From Trueperaceae bacterium (GTDB lineage: Bacteria > Deinococcota > Deinococci > Deinococcales > Trueperaceae), in NCBI GenBank assembly GCA_020431825.1, contig JAGQHN010000015.1, forward strand, positions 1 through 61,605: a stretch of 61,605 bases of DNA, in the 5' to 3' direction. A model generated the notes under the pieces. The model ran no database searches. It was not told the origin of the DNA and worked only from the letters and a program-made list of their open reading frames with translations. Positions 1-7,078 of this stretch are shown here, in pieces (position 1 is the first letter of the stretch; each line of letters begins with the position of its first letter). The position numbers were made by a program, and so were the translations under genes.

Positions 1-274
1 TACTTTAGTCTTTCCCCAACTGGTCAGTAAGGCTGTTTCGCGTTGCCCTTTACGATGCACTTTCCCTCCACATCTAGTGCAGCTAGGGGGAAAAGTCCTT
101 ACTCTCTGCTACGCGCTTGAGCGTTTCAGGTAAGGTCTTGGCTGCTAGTTTCTCTACGGCTGCTTCCAGGTATCTGAAGTCCTCTTGACCTTCCGTCTCC
201 GTAAGGAGTTCATCTATTGCTTCACTATATTTCGCTACTAACTCCGCTTTTAACTCCGTTCGACTCTTTTTCAT
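1..274 (-). pseudogene. IS transposase N-terminus (ISKra4-like), frameshifted and cut by window edge
   Basis: Reading the minus strand from an ATG at 274, a 63-residue charged, helical segment (starts MKKSRTELKAEL) ends at a TAG at 83-85. In the +1 frame, from about position 93, the sequence continues without a stop to the window edge as PSCTRCGGKVHRKGQRET, followed by a Thr-Ser-Trp-Gly-Lys stretch. A helical N-terminus followed by a CxxC zinc-finger-like motif and a basic HRKG/RRE segment is how I remember ISKra4-type transposases beginning; this is from memory, not a search. The break falls at a run of five G (86-90), so it is either a decayed copy, a sequencing error in a homopolymer, or less likely programmed frameshifting. 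The rest of the gene lies left of the window. Confidence 0.5.
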
Positions 275-324
275 GCTCTACTTTATCAACGTCTCATTCT
301 TAGGACGCACCCTTAAGGGAGCAA

Positions 325-340
325 AAGCTTGACCAAGCTT
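325..340. repeat. Short inverted repeat AAGCTTG/CAAGCTT
   Basis: AAGCTTG (325-331) and CAAGCTT (334-340) form a perfect 7-bp inverted repeat with a 2-nt gap in the noncoding stretch between the transposase fragment and the next gene. It could be an operator or part of an insertion-sequence end; nothing decides between these. Confidence 0.3.
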
Positions 341-360
341 GCCAGAAAAGACTTAAAATT

Positions 361-390
361 GGCCTGGCAATATAAAAGGGCCAGGCTTTA
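361..390 (-). terminator. Stem-loop after the CBM87-like gene
   Basis: GCCTGGC (362-368) pairs with GCCAGGC (380-386) around an A/T-rich loop, just beyond the stop of the minus-strand gene at 397. On the minus strand the stem is followed by CAATTTTAAG, a weak U tract, so it is a plausible intrinsic terminator. Confidence 0.5.
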
Positions 391-396
391 AGGGTT

Positions 397-1302
397 TTAA
401 AAATTGTAAAACGAATTTTGTGGACGACGTTGCTTTTTGGCTCTTTGTCTCTGAATAAGCCAGCTGCTTAGCAAAATAGCCAGGATGCTCAGACCAACAA
501 GAAACAGAATGTACTCGAGCGTTAGGGTTCTGGTACTTGTAATTTCTGAGGTGAGAGTAACACCCGGGCTGGCTGCTAACCAGCTAATGAGTCCAGGAAA
601 GAGCAGCCGACTATGCTCAGCGTTGCGGTTTTGTGACATGGTTAGGGCAATGCGTTCCCGACCCTCAAAGCTTGAGTACACTGCCATGATGTTGTCCGTT
701 TCGTCAGCGATTAGGGGAGTGCTCTCGACGCCGATCACAGGCTCGAGTTTGCTCAGGTAGCCGTAAGCTCCAGAAACTACAAATGGCGCCAGTTGACCAA
801 AAATCTCTTTGCCTTTGTCGGTAACCGAAACGCTAACAGCTCTTACACTGGTGTCAACAGGTTGAACCATTCTGAGACCATAATCCTCAGGCTCAGCTCC
901 CGGATAAGTGTAGAGAGAAACCTGTCTGGCGCCATAGGTTTTTTCATAAGCCCAGAGTTTTTCCCATTCTTGCTGATCAAAGGCACTGCGCCAGCCACTG
1001 CCATCGTAAAAGGCAAGATTACCTTCCGTTAAAATGACAGCGCTATAAAGCCCTTTGCCGTTAGCGTCAAAAAGAACCTCATCGGTCAGTTTATCTTGAG
1101 TGGCGAGTAACACTTTGTAGCTCTTGTTTTGAGCATTGAGCACTTCTTCCATAGCAATCAGGGCAGGATCATCCTGCAAGGCGGCAATGATAAGAATGTG
1201 TGCGCCAGTTCCAGAATTTGACAGTGGTTGGGCACCTACAAAAGGTGCTACTAAAAACAGCAGGGTAGCAACAAAATCACTAAAGTAACGGCCTAGTTTC
1301 AT
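397..1302 (-). CDS. Membrane-anchored exported protein resembling an Agd3-type carbohydrate-binding domain (CBM87)
   Basis: 301 residues from the ATG at 1302, which has a GAGGTG ribosome-binding site; a TTG at 1335 is possible but less likely. A signal peptide (hydrophobic FVATLLFLVAPFVGAQ) is followed by a globular domain of about 220 residues, one C-terminal membrane segment (LEYILFLVGLSILAILL) and a basic tail (QRQRAKKQRR), so the domain should face outward. The motif series AVILTEGNLAFYD, WRSAFDQQEWEKLWAYEKTYG and RQVSLYTYPG then EDYGL resembles, from memory, the N-terminal CBM87 domain of Agd3-type galactosaminogalactan deacetylases. The NodB-like deacetylase domain is missing. It could be a stand-alone polysaccharide-binding protein. 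The family assignment is tentative. Confidence 0.5.
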   Translation of the reverse strand: MKLGRYFSDFVATLLFLVAPFVGAQPLSNSGTGAHILIIAALQDDPALIAMEEVLNAQNKSYKVLLATQDKLTDEVLFDANGKGLYSAVILTEGNLAFYDGSGWRSAFDQQEWEKLWAYEKTYGARQVSLYTYPGAEPEDYGLRMVQPVDTSVRAVSVSVTDKGKEIFGQLAPFVVSGAYGYLSKLEPVIGVESTPLIADETDNIMAVYSSFEGRERIALTMSQNRNAEHSRLLFPGLISWLAASPGVTLTSEITSTRTLTLEYILFLVGLSILAILLSSWLIQRQRAKKQRRPQNSFYNF

Positions 1303-1328
1303 AATGTAATACACCTCGAGCCATAGTG

Positions 1329-1342
1329 GTCTCAAATGAGAC
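1329..1342. promoter_or_regulatory. Palindrome upstream of the CBM87-like gene
   Basis: GTCTCA (1329-1334) and TGAGAC (1337-1342) form a perfect inverted repeat with a 2-nt spacer, 27 nt before the chosen start at 1302 and within the likely promoter zone. It is a candidate operator; no regulator is identified. Confidence 0.35.
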
Positions 1343-1527
1343 TATTACGTTACTTTAGGAGATTCTGCTTTAGCTAAGTGTGCATCGCTCACACCACAAA
1401 GCACCTGTTGCCAGCGGTAAGTCCTCAGAAGGCCTGCTTTATTAGTTTTAGCTTAGTTTGAGGGCAAAGCCAGAGAATCCTGTTTTATATAAGTTAAACA
1501 AGATGAAATTGCAGCAGTCAAAAAAAG

Positions 1528-2109
1528 CTAATGAGAAAGGGGTGACTCCTGCGCACTATCGCTGTAGTAAGGGTTCTCGCCAGAGGCATGATCGGTTATG
1601 TCTACCACTCGAGTGATTTCGGGAACCGCTGCCCTTAACATTTGCTCGACACCTTGCCTTAGCGTCAGTTGGGCAGAGGCGCAGCCCTGACATCCACCGC
1701 CCATACTCAAATAAGCTATGCCATTTTCATATTTTTCCAAACTTATGTTGCCACCGTGACTCGAGACCCCAGGATTTACCTGCTGGTCAAGCAAGTCCTG
1801 AATTTGCTGAGCGATAGGGTCGTCCCAGTGGGGACTTGGCTTATAAACGCGAAAGCCACTTTTCATGACATCGTCGATAAAGTCCACCTGAGCATCTTCC
1901 AGGTATTGAGCGCTTAAGGGATCAAGGTAGATATCAAAGCCTTCTTCGCTAAGGACAACATCATTGGCTTGTTTGTCTTCTGCTTTTACAAGCCAAAGCT
2001 TTTGTTCAGTCAAATTGCCAGCAATGCGCAAGGCGCTTACGCCCTGATCGCGCTGCAAGTCTAAAAATTTCAGAATGCGTTCTTTAGCAAGCTCGGTAAA
2101 AGTTAACAT
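1528..2109 (-). CDS. nfuA: NfuA-like Fe-S cluster carrier protein
   Basis: 193 residues. The N-terminal ~95 residues look like a HesB/IscA-type fold without its cysteines, as in NfuA. The C-terminal half is a NifU-type domain with GGGCQGCASAQLTLRQG, whose CxxC holds a bridging [4Fe-4S] cluster across a dimer. The family delivers Fe-S clusters to apoproteins, which fits the nearby Fe-S enzyme IspG and the ferredoxin-like ActB downstream. It is monocistronic, with a -10 box TATACT six nt before the ATG. The CxxC middle residues are QG rather than the common GG. The C-terminal tail after the domain is short and polar. Confidence 0.85.
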   Translation of the reverse strand: MLTFTELAKERILKFLDLQRDQGVSALRIAGNLTEQKLWLVKAEDKQANDVVLSEEGFDIYLDPLSAQYLEDAQVDFIDDVMKSGFRVYKPSPHWDDPIAQQIQDLLDQQVNPGVSSHGGNISLEKYENGIAYLSMGGGCQGCASAQLTLRQGVEQMLRAAVPEITRVVDITDHASGENPYYSDSAQESPLSH

Positions 2110-2115
2110 ACTTAA

Positions 2116-2121
2116 AGTATA
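2116..2121 (-). promoter_or_regulatory. -10 box of nfuA, leaderless layout
   Basis: On the minus strand TATACT is followed by exactly six nt and then the ATG of nfuA (2109), and no ribosome-binding site fits. This implies a leaderless mRNA. No good -35 box is visible. Confidence 0.6.
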
Positions 2122-2255
2122 GGTCTATTTGGGAAGGGCTTATGCCATGTGTTCTACAGCCTGCTTAAAAGTCGATTTTTGTGACTTAAGGTTTTAGGTT
2201 TCCCTGCAGAGAACTCAGATTGTGTCAGTAAACATAGTGGAATCCATTTACCATC

Positions 2256-2296
2256 AAGTAGCTCCAAAAAAGAAAGGCAGCCTCGAGGCTGCCTTA
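2256..2296 (-). terminator. Intrinsic terminator of the Crp-family gene, built on CTCGAG
   Basis: A 22-bp perfect palindrome at 2274-2295 (half-site AAGGCAGCCTC) folds into a 9-bp stem with a TCGA loop. On the minus strand it is followed by TTTCTTTTTT. It lies 18 bp after the stop of the gene at 2314. The genome's repeated CTCGAG word forms the apex. Confidence 0.85.
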
Positions 2297-2313
2297 AGAA
2301 AAGTCAGAAAGAC

Positions 2314-2994
2314 TTATAAAACTTGCATTACGTAGTTATCAGTGGCTTTTTCCAAGCCTTTGATATCGGCTACGTAGACACCACGGGTACCAGAAAGTGC
2401 GCCATCATTACGAAGTTCACCCAGAATGCGAGTAATCGTTACCCTCGAGCTTCCGGTAAGGTCGGCCAGATCCTCATGGGTTAAAGCGAGGGGAAGCTTA
2501 ATGCCTTCTTTATCATCGGCGGGTTGTCCGAAGCGACCTGCTAAACGTAAAAAGGCTTTGGTAACTCTTGCTCCGACAGGCATTTCGCCTTCGTCAATCA
2601 TCTCGCGGCTACGGCGCAGCTGTCTTGCCATACTCTGCATAATATAATCGCGAAGCTTGCGGTCAGTCATAGCTTGCTGAGGGTCGATGGGGGTTAAACA
2701 AGCATCATGTACAGCAATAACTGTTTCCGCATGATTGCCACCATCAAGCGCAGCAAGACCTAAAACATCACCAGGACCGTACAGATCGGCAATGCGGTCG
2801 CGACCCAAAGATGTCGGAACAACTGCTTTTAATACACCGTAATTCACGATATAGAGTGATACAGCTTCTCGGCCTGCTTCATAAAGAACACTGTTAGGGT
2901 CTAGCGTTCTGGTAGGCAGAGCGAGGGCGGTTGGCACGATGTCTGGTGCATTACAATCCGTTGGTGTCACTAAATTTTCGAATGTGTGTAACAT
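2314..2994 (-). CDS. Crp/Fnr-family transcriptional regulator
   Basis: 226 residues: an N-terminal cyclic-nucleotide-binding-type beta barrel (about 25-120, with LYEAGREAVSLYIVNYGVLK and DLYGPGDVLGLAAL), a long dimer helix, and a C-terminal winged helix with LTHEDLADLTGSSRVTITRIL as the recognition motif. The cAMP-binding arginine/serine signature is not evident and there is no cysteine cluster for an Fe-S centre, so the effector is unknown. Deinococcota carry several such stress regulators (DdrI, SdrP types). It is divergent from lexA across about 240 bp, which suggests a stress-response link. The start is supported by an AGAGGT ribosome-binding site six nt before the ATG. Confidence 0.85.
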   Translation of the reverse strand: MLHTFENLVTPTDCNAPDIVPTALALPTRTLDPNSVLYEAGREAVSLYIVNYGVLKAVVPTSLGRDRIADLYGPGDVLGLAALDGGNHAETVIAVHDACLTPIDPQQAMTDRKLRDYIMQSMARQLRRSREMIDEGEMPVGARVTKAFLRLAGRFGQPADDKEGIKLPLALTHEDLADLTGSSRVTITRILGELRNDGALSGTRGVYVADIKGLEKATDNYVMQVL

Positions 2995-3077
2995 GCTTAC
3001 CTCTTAATCTCTTTTTTAAGCACCTATGTTTTTAGGGAAAGGTTTGATAAGTAACCAGCCAACCTCTTACTACAAAA

Positions 3078-3107
3078 ACTATAGCACGTGTGTCTCCCAA
3101 CTGTCTA
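3078..3107 (-). promoter_or_regulatory. Promoter of the Crp-family gene
   Basis: On the minus strand TAGACA (3107-3102) and TATAGT (3083-3078) are spaced by 18 bp, a good sigma-70-type match. This predicts a leader of about 75 nt, unlike the leaderless genes around it. Confidence 0.5.
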
Positions 3108-3188
3108 TATACTTTAGAGGGTTGAAAATGAGCTTGGATGAAAGTTTGATGCTTAAAGCCAGCTTTCATGTTAATCTTTTCAAAGCCC

Positions 3189-3217
3189 TTGACAATAGTA
3201 TAGTTTACCTTAATAAT
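3189..3217 (+). promoter_or_regulatory. Promoter of lexA
   Basis: TTGACA at 3189-3194 and AATAAT at 3212-3217 are 17 bp apart, the strongest -35/-10 pair seen in the window. Transcription should start near 3224, giving a leader of only about 13 nt to the ATG at 3237, or none if the GTG at 3228 were used. No self-evident LexA operator is visible. Confidence 0.65.
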
Positions 3218-3236
3218 TAAGGCAAGGGTGAACCAT

Positions 3237-3866
3237 ATGAAACCACTATCAACGATGCAAGAACGGGTCTTTAATAAATTACGTGACCATAAGCGGCGCA
3301 CAGGGGCATTACCCGATCTTTCGGCTTTTGCCAGAGACATGGGCATGCATTATGTTTCTTTAAAGCAGCATTTAGAAGCTTTATCAAAAAAAGGTTATGT
3401 GGTTTTTGAAAGCAAAGGTCGGGGTCGCTCACCTATTCTAGATTTTCCTGCAGAGTTAACGGGCATACCCGTTTTAGGGAATATTCCTGCTGGACCTCTT
3501 AGTGAAGCCATTATGGATGCTGAAAGTTATTTGCCCCTCAGCGGTTTTCACGAAGATCATTTTGCATTAAGGGTACGGGGTGACTCCATGGCTGATCTGA
3601 TACAAGATGGTGACGTAGTTTTATTTAACAAACGCAAACAGCCTGAGCGAAGTGGTCAAATTTGTGCAGTACGTGTGCAAGAAAGCGAAGTTACCCTTAA
3701 ATATCTTGATAAAACGCCAGAAAGCTATATTTTAAGACCCCATAATCCGCTTTACCCTACCGTTGAGGTTCCTCTAAATCAGGTAACAGTGGAAGGGGTT
3801 TATCTGGGCTTGCTTCGCGGTGAAGTTTTGGCGGCTTTAGTGCAAGATAGAACGTACTATAGTTAG
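3237..3866 (+). CDS. lexA: LexA-type SOS repressor
   Basis: 209 residues from ATG 3237 (AAGG just upstream); a GTG three codons earlier is also possible. The N-terminal winged helix (STMQERVFNKLRDHKRRTG, then LSAFARDMGMHYVSLKQHLEALSKKGYV) matches the LexA DNA-binding domain. The C-terminal S24 peptidase domain has the Ala-Gly cleavage site (GNIPAGPLSEA), the catalytic serine in RGDSMADLIQDGD and the catalytic lysine in VTLKYL, so self-cleavage should work. It is divergent from the Crp-family regulator and followed after 53 bp by ispG on its own promoter. Confidence 0.88.
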   Translation: MKPLSTMQERVFNKLRDHKRRTGALPDLSAFARDMGMHYVSLKQHLEALSKKGYVVFESKGRGRSPILDFPAELTGIPVLGNIPAGPLSEAIMDAESYLPLSGFHEDHFALRVRGDSMADLIQDGDVVLFNKRKQPERSGQICAVRVQESEVTLKYLDKTPESYILRPHNPLYPTVEVPLNQVTVEGVYLGLLRGEVLAALVQDRTYYS

Positions 3867-3907
3867 GGCTATTTATCCTAAACCACAGAAACTTGCCACC
3901 AGTCGAT

Positions 3908-3913
3908 TAGACT
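3908..3913 (+). promoter_or_regulatory. -10 box of ispG, leaderless layout
   Basis: TAGACT lies six nt before the ATG at 3920 with no ribosome-binding site between. The implied transcript starts at or next to the start codon. Confidence 0.5.
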
Positions 3914-3919
3914 GGATGC

Positions 3920-5149
3920 ATGACAGATATTCCCAGACGTAAAACAGTCACGAGCTGGATTGGGTCAGTACCTATGGGTAGTGATCATCCAGTGGTTGTT
4001 CAGTCTATGACCAATACTGATACTGCCGATGCCAAAGCTACGGCTGTTCAGGTTGCACAATTGGCCAGGGCTGGTTCAGAAATTGTGCGCATCACGGTAA
4101 ATAATAAAGAAGCTGCTAAAGCGGTTCCTGAAATTCTAGAGCGCATAACAGATATGGGTTACCCTGTGCCACTTGTTGGCGACTTTCATTTTAATGGGCA
4201 TATTCTATTAAAAGAATTTCCGCAGACAGCAGAAGCTCTGGCAAAGTACCGCATTAATCCTGGCAATGTTGGTGCTGGTAAAAACCATGACACTAATTTT
4301 CTCACCATGATTGAGGTAGCCAAAGACTTTGATAAACCCGTGCGGATTGGTGTGAACTGGGGGTCATTGGACCAACAGCTTCTGACCAAACTGATGGATG
4401 AGAATGCCAAGTTGTCAGAGCCACTAGATGCCAGAGAAGTCATGATTGAAGCCATGCTTCAGTCTGCTCTGCTCTCAGCTGAGTTAGCCGAAGAGCACGG
4501 TCTTGGACATGACAAAATTGTGATCAGTGCCAAGGTTTCAAATGCCAGGGACCTCTGGGATGTTTACAGACGTCTGTCGGCACGCTGTGATTATCCCTTG
4601 CATCTGGGGCTTACCGAAGCAGGTATGGGGATGAAGGGAGCGGTCTCGAGTGCCGCTGGTCTTACCCCTCTGTTGGCTGAGGGAATAGGGGATACAATTC
4701 GCGTATCTTTAACTCCTGACCCAGGTGCGCCAAGAGAACGTGAAGTGGAAATTGCTCAGGAGATTTTATCTGCCTTGGATCTACGCAAATTTGCACCTAC
4801 GGTAACAGCCTGTCCAGGCTGCGGACGCACGACCAGTACCCTGTTCCAGGAGATGGCCAGAGATATTCAGGCTTACTTGAAAGCGCAAATGCCTGTCTGG
4901 AAAGAGCAATACCCTGGTGTAGAAAACTTAAAGGTTGCGGTTATGGGTTGTGTGGTCAATGGCCCCGGAGAAAGTAAGCATGCTGATATTGGTATCTCGC
5001 TGCCGGGTACCGGGGAAGACCCTAAAGCACCCGTTTATAAAGATGGCAAGTTTTTAAAGACTTTGCAGGGCAGTAGCATTGTTGAAGACTTTAATACATT
5101 GCTGGATGACTATGTAAAAACGCGCTATGGCAAGCTCGAGCTAACTTAA
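3920..5149 (+). CDS. ispG: 4-hydroxy-3-methylbut-2-enyl diphosphate synthase
   Basis: 409 residues. It catalyses the penultimate step of the non-mevalonate (MEP) isoprenoid pathway, converting methylerythritol cyclodiphosphate to HMBPP with a [4Fe-4S] cluster. Visible motifs are the N-terminal TIM-barrel part ([34 protein letters not shown]) and the C-terminal Fe-S part with TACPGCGRT and [12 protein letters not shown] supplying the three cluster cysteines. The length fits the bacterial type with the short insert, as in Thermus. It feeds the precursors used by the carotenoid genes that follow, starting with crtB 109 bp downstream. Confidence 0.95.
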   Translation: MTDIPRRKTVTSWIGSVPMGSDHPVVVQSMTNTDTADAKATAVQVAQLARAGSEIVRITVNNKEAAKAVPEILERITDMGYPVPLVGDFHFNGHILLKEFPQTAEALAKYRINPGNVGAGKNHDTNFLTMIEVAKDFDKPVRIGVNWGSLDQQLLTKLMDENAKLSEPLDAREVMIEAMLQSALLSAELAEEHGLGHDKIVISAKVSNARDLWDVYRRLSARCDYPLHLGLTEAGMGMKGAVSSAAGLTPLLAEGIGDTIRVSLTPDPGAPREREVEIAQEILSALDLRKFAPTVTACPGCGRTTSTLFQEMARDIQAYLKAQMPVWKEQYPGVENLKVAVMGCVVNGPGESKHADIGISLPGTGEDPKAPVYKDGKFLKTLQGSSIVEDFNTLLDDYVKTRYGKLELT

Positions 5150-5227
5150 GCTATCCAGGTTTTAAGCTTACAACATTTGGCGCGGGACTACTGAGTGAAG
5201 TGTGCTGCAGGTGCTAGCTTAACAAGT

Positions 5228-5255
5228 TAGAATAGCTGCATTAGTTCTAGGAGGG
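5228..5255 (+). promoter_or_regulatory. -10 box and strong ribosome-binding site of crtB
   Basis: TAGAAT (5228-5233) is a good -10 box, and TAGGAGGG (5248-5255) is a near-perfect Shine-Dalgarno four nt before the GTG start at 5259. crtB is one of the clearly leadered genes here. Confidence 0.5.
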
Positions 5256-5258
5256 TCT

Positions 5259-6125
5259 GTGACCACAAGTGAAGCCATTGCTTATTGCAATAAGATAACG
5301 AAAGAGCACTCGAGCACCTTTTATCTTGGTTCACGTTTGTTTGGTCCTCAGGAACGAAAAGCCGTTGCCGTAGTTTATGCTGTCTGCCGCAGTGGGGATG
5401 ACGCCGTTGATGAAGTCAGTTCCGCCCAAATGAGTGCTGCCAATCTCAGTATATGGTGGCGGCATATTGAAAATGCCTATGCCCAAACGCCTGACCCAAA
5501 TGAGCCGCTCGAACTTGGTCTTGCCTGGGTCTTGGAAAACTATGATGTGCCTAGAGCCGCTTTTGAAGAACTCTATCTGGGTTTGGCCTCTGACATTAGT
5601 GGTCAGTGTATTCAGACGATGGATGAACTTATGCTGTACTGCCGCCGGGTTGCCGGGGTAATTGGCTTACTTATTTCGCCTATAGCTGGTTATCGTGGGG
5701 GTGAAGCTACCCTCGAGCATGCCTTGGCACTTGGCAATGCCATGCAGCTAACCAATATCCTGCGGGATGTTGGCGAAGATTTGAGCCGAAACCGCTGCTA
5801 CTTGCCCAAGGAAAGACTCGAGTACTACAAGATTGATTTAGATGCCTTACGGCGGGGTGAAGTCAGTGAAAACTACATTGCGCTTTTAGAAGAGCTTTCA
5901 GACTTGGCGCACAAGCTTTACCGTTCAGGTTGGCAAGGTATTCCTAAGTTAAAAGGGGTGGCAGCTACTGCTGTAGGTGTAGCTGCTCTAAATTATGAAG
6001 GCATTTTGCATAAATTGCGTCAAAATGGTTACAACAACTTAACTGAGCGGGCGCACTTAAAAACTTACGAACGTATTGCCCTGATCCCGAAGGCCTTTTA
6101 CTCCGTGTATGGCAGTGCTCTTTGA
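5259..6125 (+). CDS. crtB: Phytoene synthase
   Basis: 288 residues, GTG start fixed by a strong Shine-Dalgarno. It condenses two geranylgeranyl diphosphates to phytoene, the committed carotenoid step. Both aspartate-rich signatures of the squalene/phytoene synthase family are present: SGDDAVDE (about 47-54) and the second motif LRDVGEDLSRNRCYLP (about 167-182). The 3' end overlaps by 69 bp the tail of a membrane-protein gene on the other strand. It is separated from the rest of the carotenoid cluster (7.1-13.4 kb) by that gene. Confidence 0.95.
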   Translation: MTTSEAIAYCNKITKEHSSTFYLGSRLFGPQERKAVAVVYAVCRSGDDAVDEVSSAQMSAANLSIWWRHIENAYAQTPDPNEPLELGLAWVLENYDVPRAAFEELYLGLASDISGQCIQTMDELMLYCRRVAGVIGLLISPIAGYRGGEATLEHALALGNAMQLTNILRDVGEDLSRNRCYLPKERLEYYKIDLDALRRGEVSENYIALLEELSDLAHKLYRSGWQGIPKLKGVAATAVGVAALNYEGILHKLRQNGYNNLTERAHLKTYERIALIPKAFYSVYGSAL

Positions 6126-6836
6126 AACCTCGACATCAGCCTGACTTTGTTTTAGACTGCGCAAGCGGTAAGCATCCCAGAAACTTTTACTGGTCTCGAG
6201 TTCACGCTGAATAAGCAGTTCCTTAGCCACTTCTTTTAAAATAGCCTTAGAGCGCTCTTCCAGTTTGATGGATAGGCGCGAGGCTGCAATAAAGCTACTA
6301 CCAATGCTAAAAGCTACCAGGCCAAGATAAACGATAAGCAAGACAGAAAAGCTAAGCTCGAGGTTTCTTAGTCCTGCCAGGCTAGCAACCCCATACCAGG
6401 AGGTTAACGAGATAGAGCCCATAGCAAAAGCCAGTCTATGCAGGTTCCGACTTAGTTGCTTGTCTTGCAAACTATCAAAAGAGCGGTACCAGAAGCTATT
6501 GGCGAGTCTGGGCAGGATGCGCTTATGAAAAACATAAGTATTGACCACAATAATCGTTAATAAGAAGATTTTAAATTGAAAAAGCGTTGACAGGCTGAGG
6601 CGGTTCATCTCAGGTAAAAAAAGCGCGGCCCCACTCACAACTGTCCATAGTAAAGACGTGCGAATAAGCTGATAGCAAATGTCATAAGCCAGAGAGTTCC
6701 AGCGCTCTTTGTCAAATTTGCTCAAATAATTACCAAAAGCCACATCATGCACTGTTGCGGCGCCTAGCCCAATAGCAAAACTAATGGTATGCAAGACCAG
6801 GAAAACATCCCTATATCTCGTCAAAAGCTCAATCAT
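6057..6836 (-). CDS. Integral membrane protein of unknown function
   Basis: 259 residues with about five predicted membrane helices (FLVLHTISFAIGLGAATVHD, LIRTSLLWTVVSGAALFL, FQFKIFLLTIIVVNTYVF, FAMGSISLTSWYGVASLAG, FSVLLIVYLGLVAFSIGSSF) and a charged C-terminal tail of about 70 residues. The early His-Thr and Gly-rich first helix recalls small heme- or redox-linked membrane proteins of the DUF2269 kind, but I cannot assign it. It lies between crtB and crtO on the opposite strand, and its last 23 codons overlap the 3' end of crtB. A later stop in a poorly constrained tail may explain the overlap. ATG start; no clear ribosome-binding site. Confidence 0.7.
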   Translation of the reverse strand: MIELLTRYRDVFLVLHTISFAIGLGAATVHDVAFGNYLSKFDKERWNSLAYDICYQLIRTSLLWTVVSGAALFLPEMNRLSLSTLFQFKIFLLTIIVVNTYVFHKRILPRLANSFWYRSFDSLQDKQLSRNLHRLAFAMGSISLTSWYGVASLAGLRNLELSFSVLLIVYLGLVAFSIGSSFIAASRLSIKLEERSKAILKEVAKELLIQRELETSKSFWDAYRLRSLKQSQADVEVSKSTAIHGVKGLRDQGNTFVSF

Positions 6837-6956
6837 AGTTAATAACCCATACTCACATTTCTCCCTGAAATCAGGTGCTCTGCCATTATATGGGTATAGC
6901 GCTCAAAAGTGACCAGCATTGCCAAAAAATGTCGGCGATTTCACGTGAGGAAGAGA

Positions 6957-6980
6957 AAAACCCCCTTTTTGGGGTGATAT
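6957..6980. terminator. Stem-loop with U tract in the divergent gap before crtO
   Basis: ACCCC (6960-6964) pairs with GGGGT (6971-6975). On the minus strand the stem is followed by GTTTTTCTC, on the plus strand by GATATTTTT. It sits about 120 bp upstream of the membrane-protein gene, so on the minus strand it could be an attenuator; on the plus strand it could stop an upstream transcript. Otherwise the 240-bp gap (6837-7078) holds only the crtO promoter. Confidence 0.35.
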
Positions 6981-7067
6981 TTTTAACATGCACTACCCAT
7001 TTCATTGTCAGATCCAAACCAATGATTTTCGTAAGCATCAGCTTAGTTGCCTCAAGCTCTGAAACGA

Positions 7068-7073
7068 TAAACT
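7068..7073 (+). promoter_or_regulatory. -10 box of crtO, leaderless layout
   Basis: TAAACT ends five nt before the GTG at 7079. TTGCCT at 7047-7052 is a possible -35 box with a short 15-bp spacer. No ribosome-binding site is seen. Confidence 0.5.
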
Positions 7074-7078
7074 AGGGC

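Noticed and set aside
3032-3346. 104-codon minus-strand frame across the crp-lexA gap
   Set aside because: Overlaps both promoters and the start of lexA; no support as a gene.
6875-7075. 66-codon plus-strand frame before crtO
   Set aside because: Covers the crtO promoter and a stem-loop, has no start signals and no protein-like pattern.
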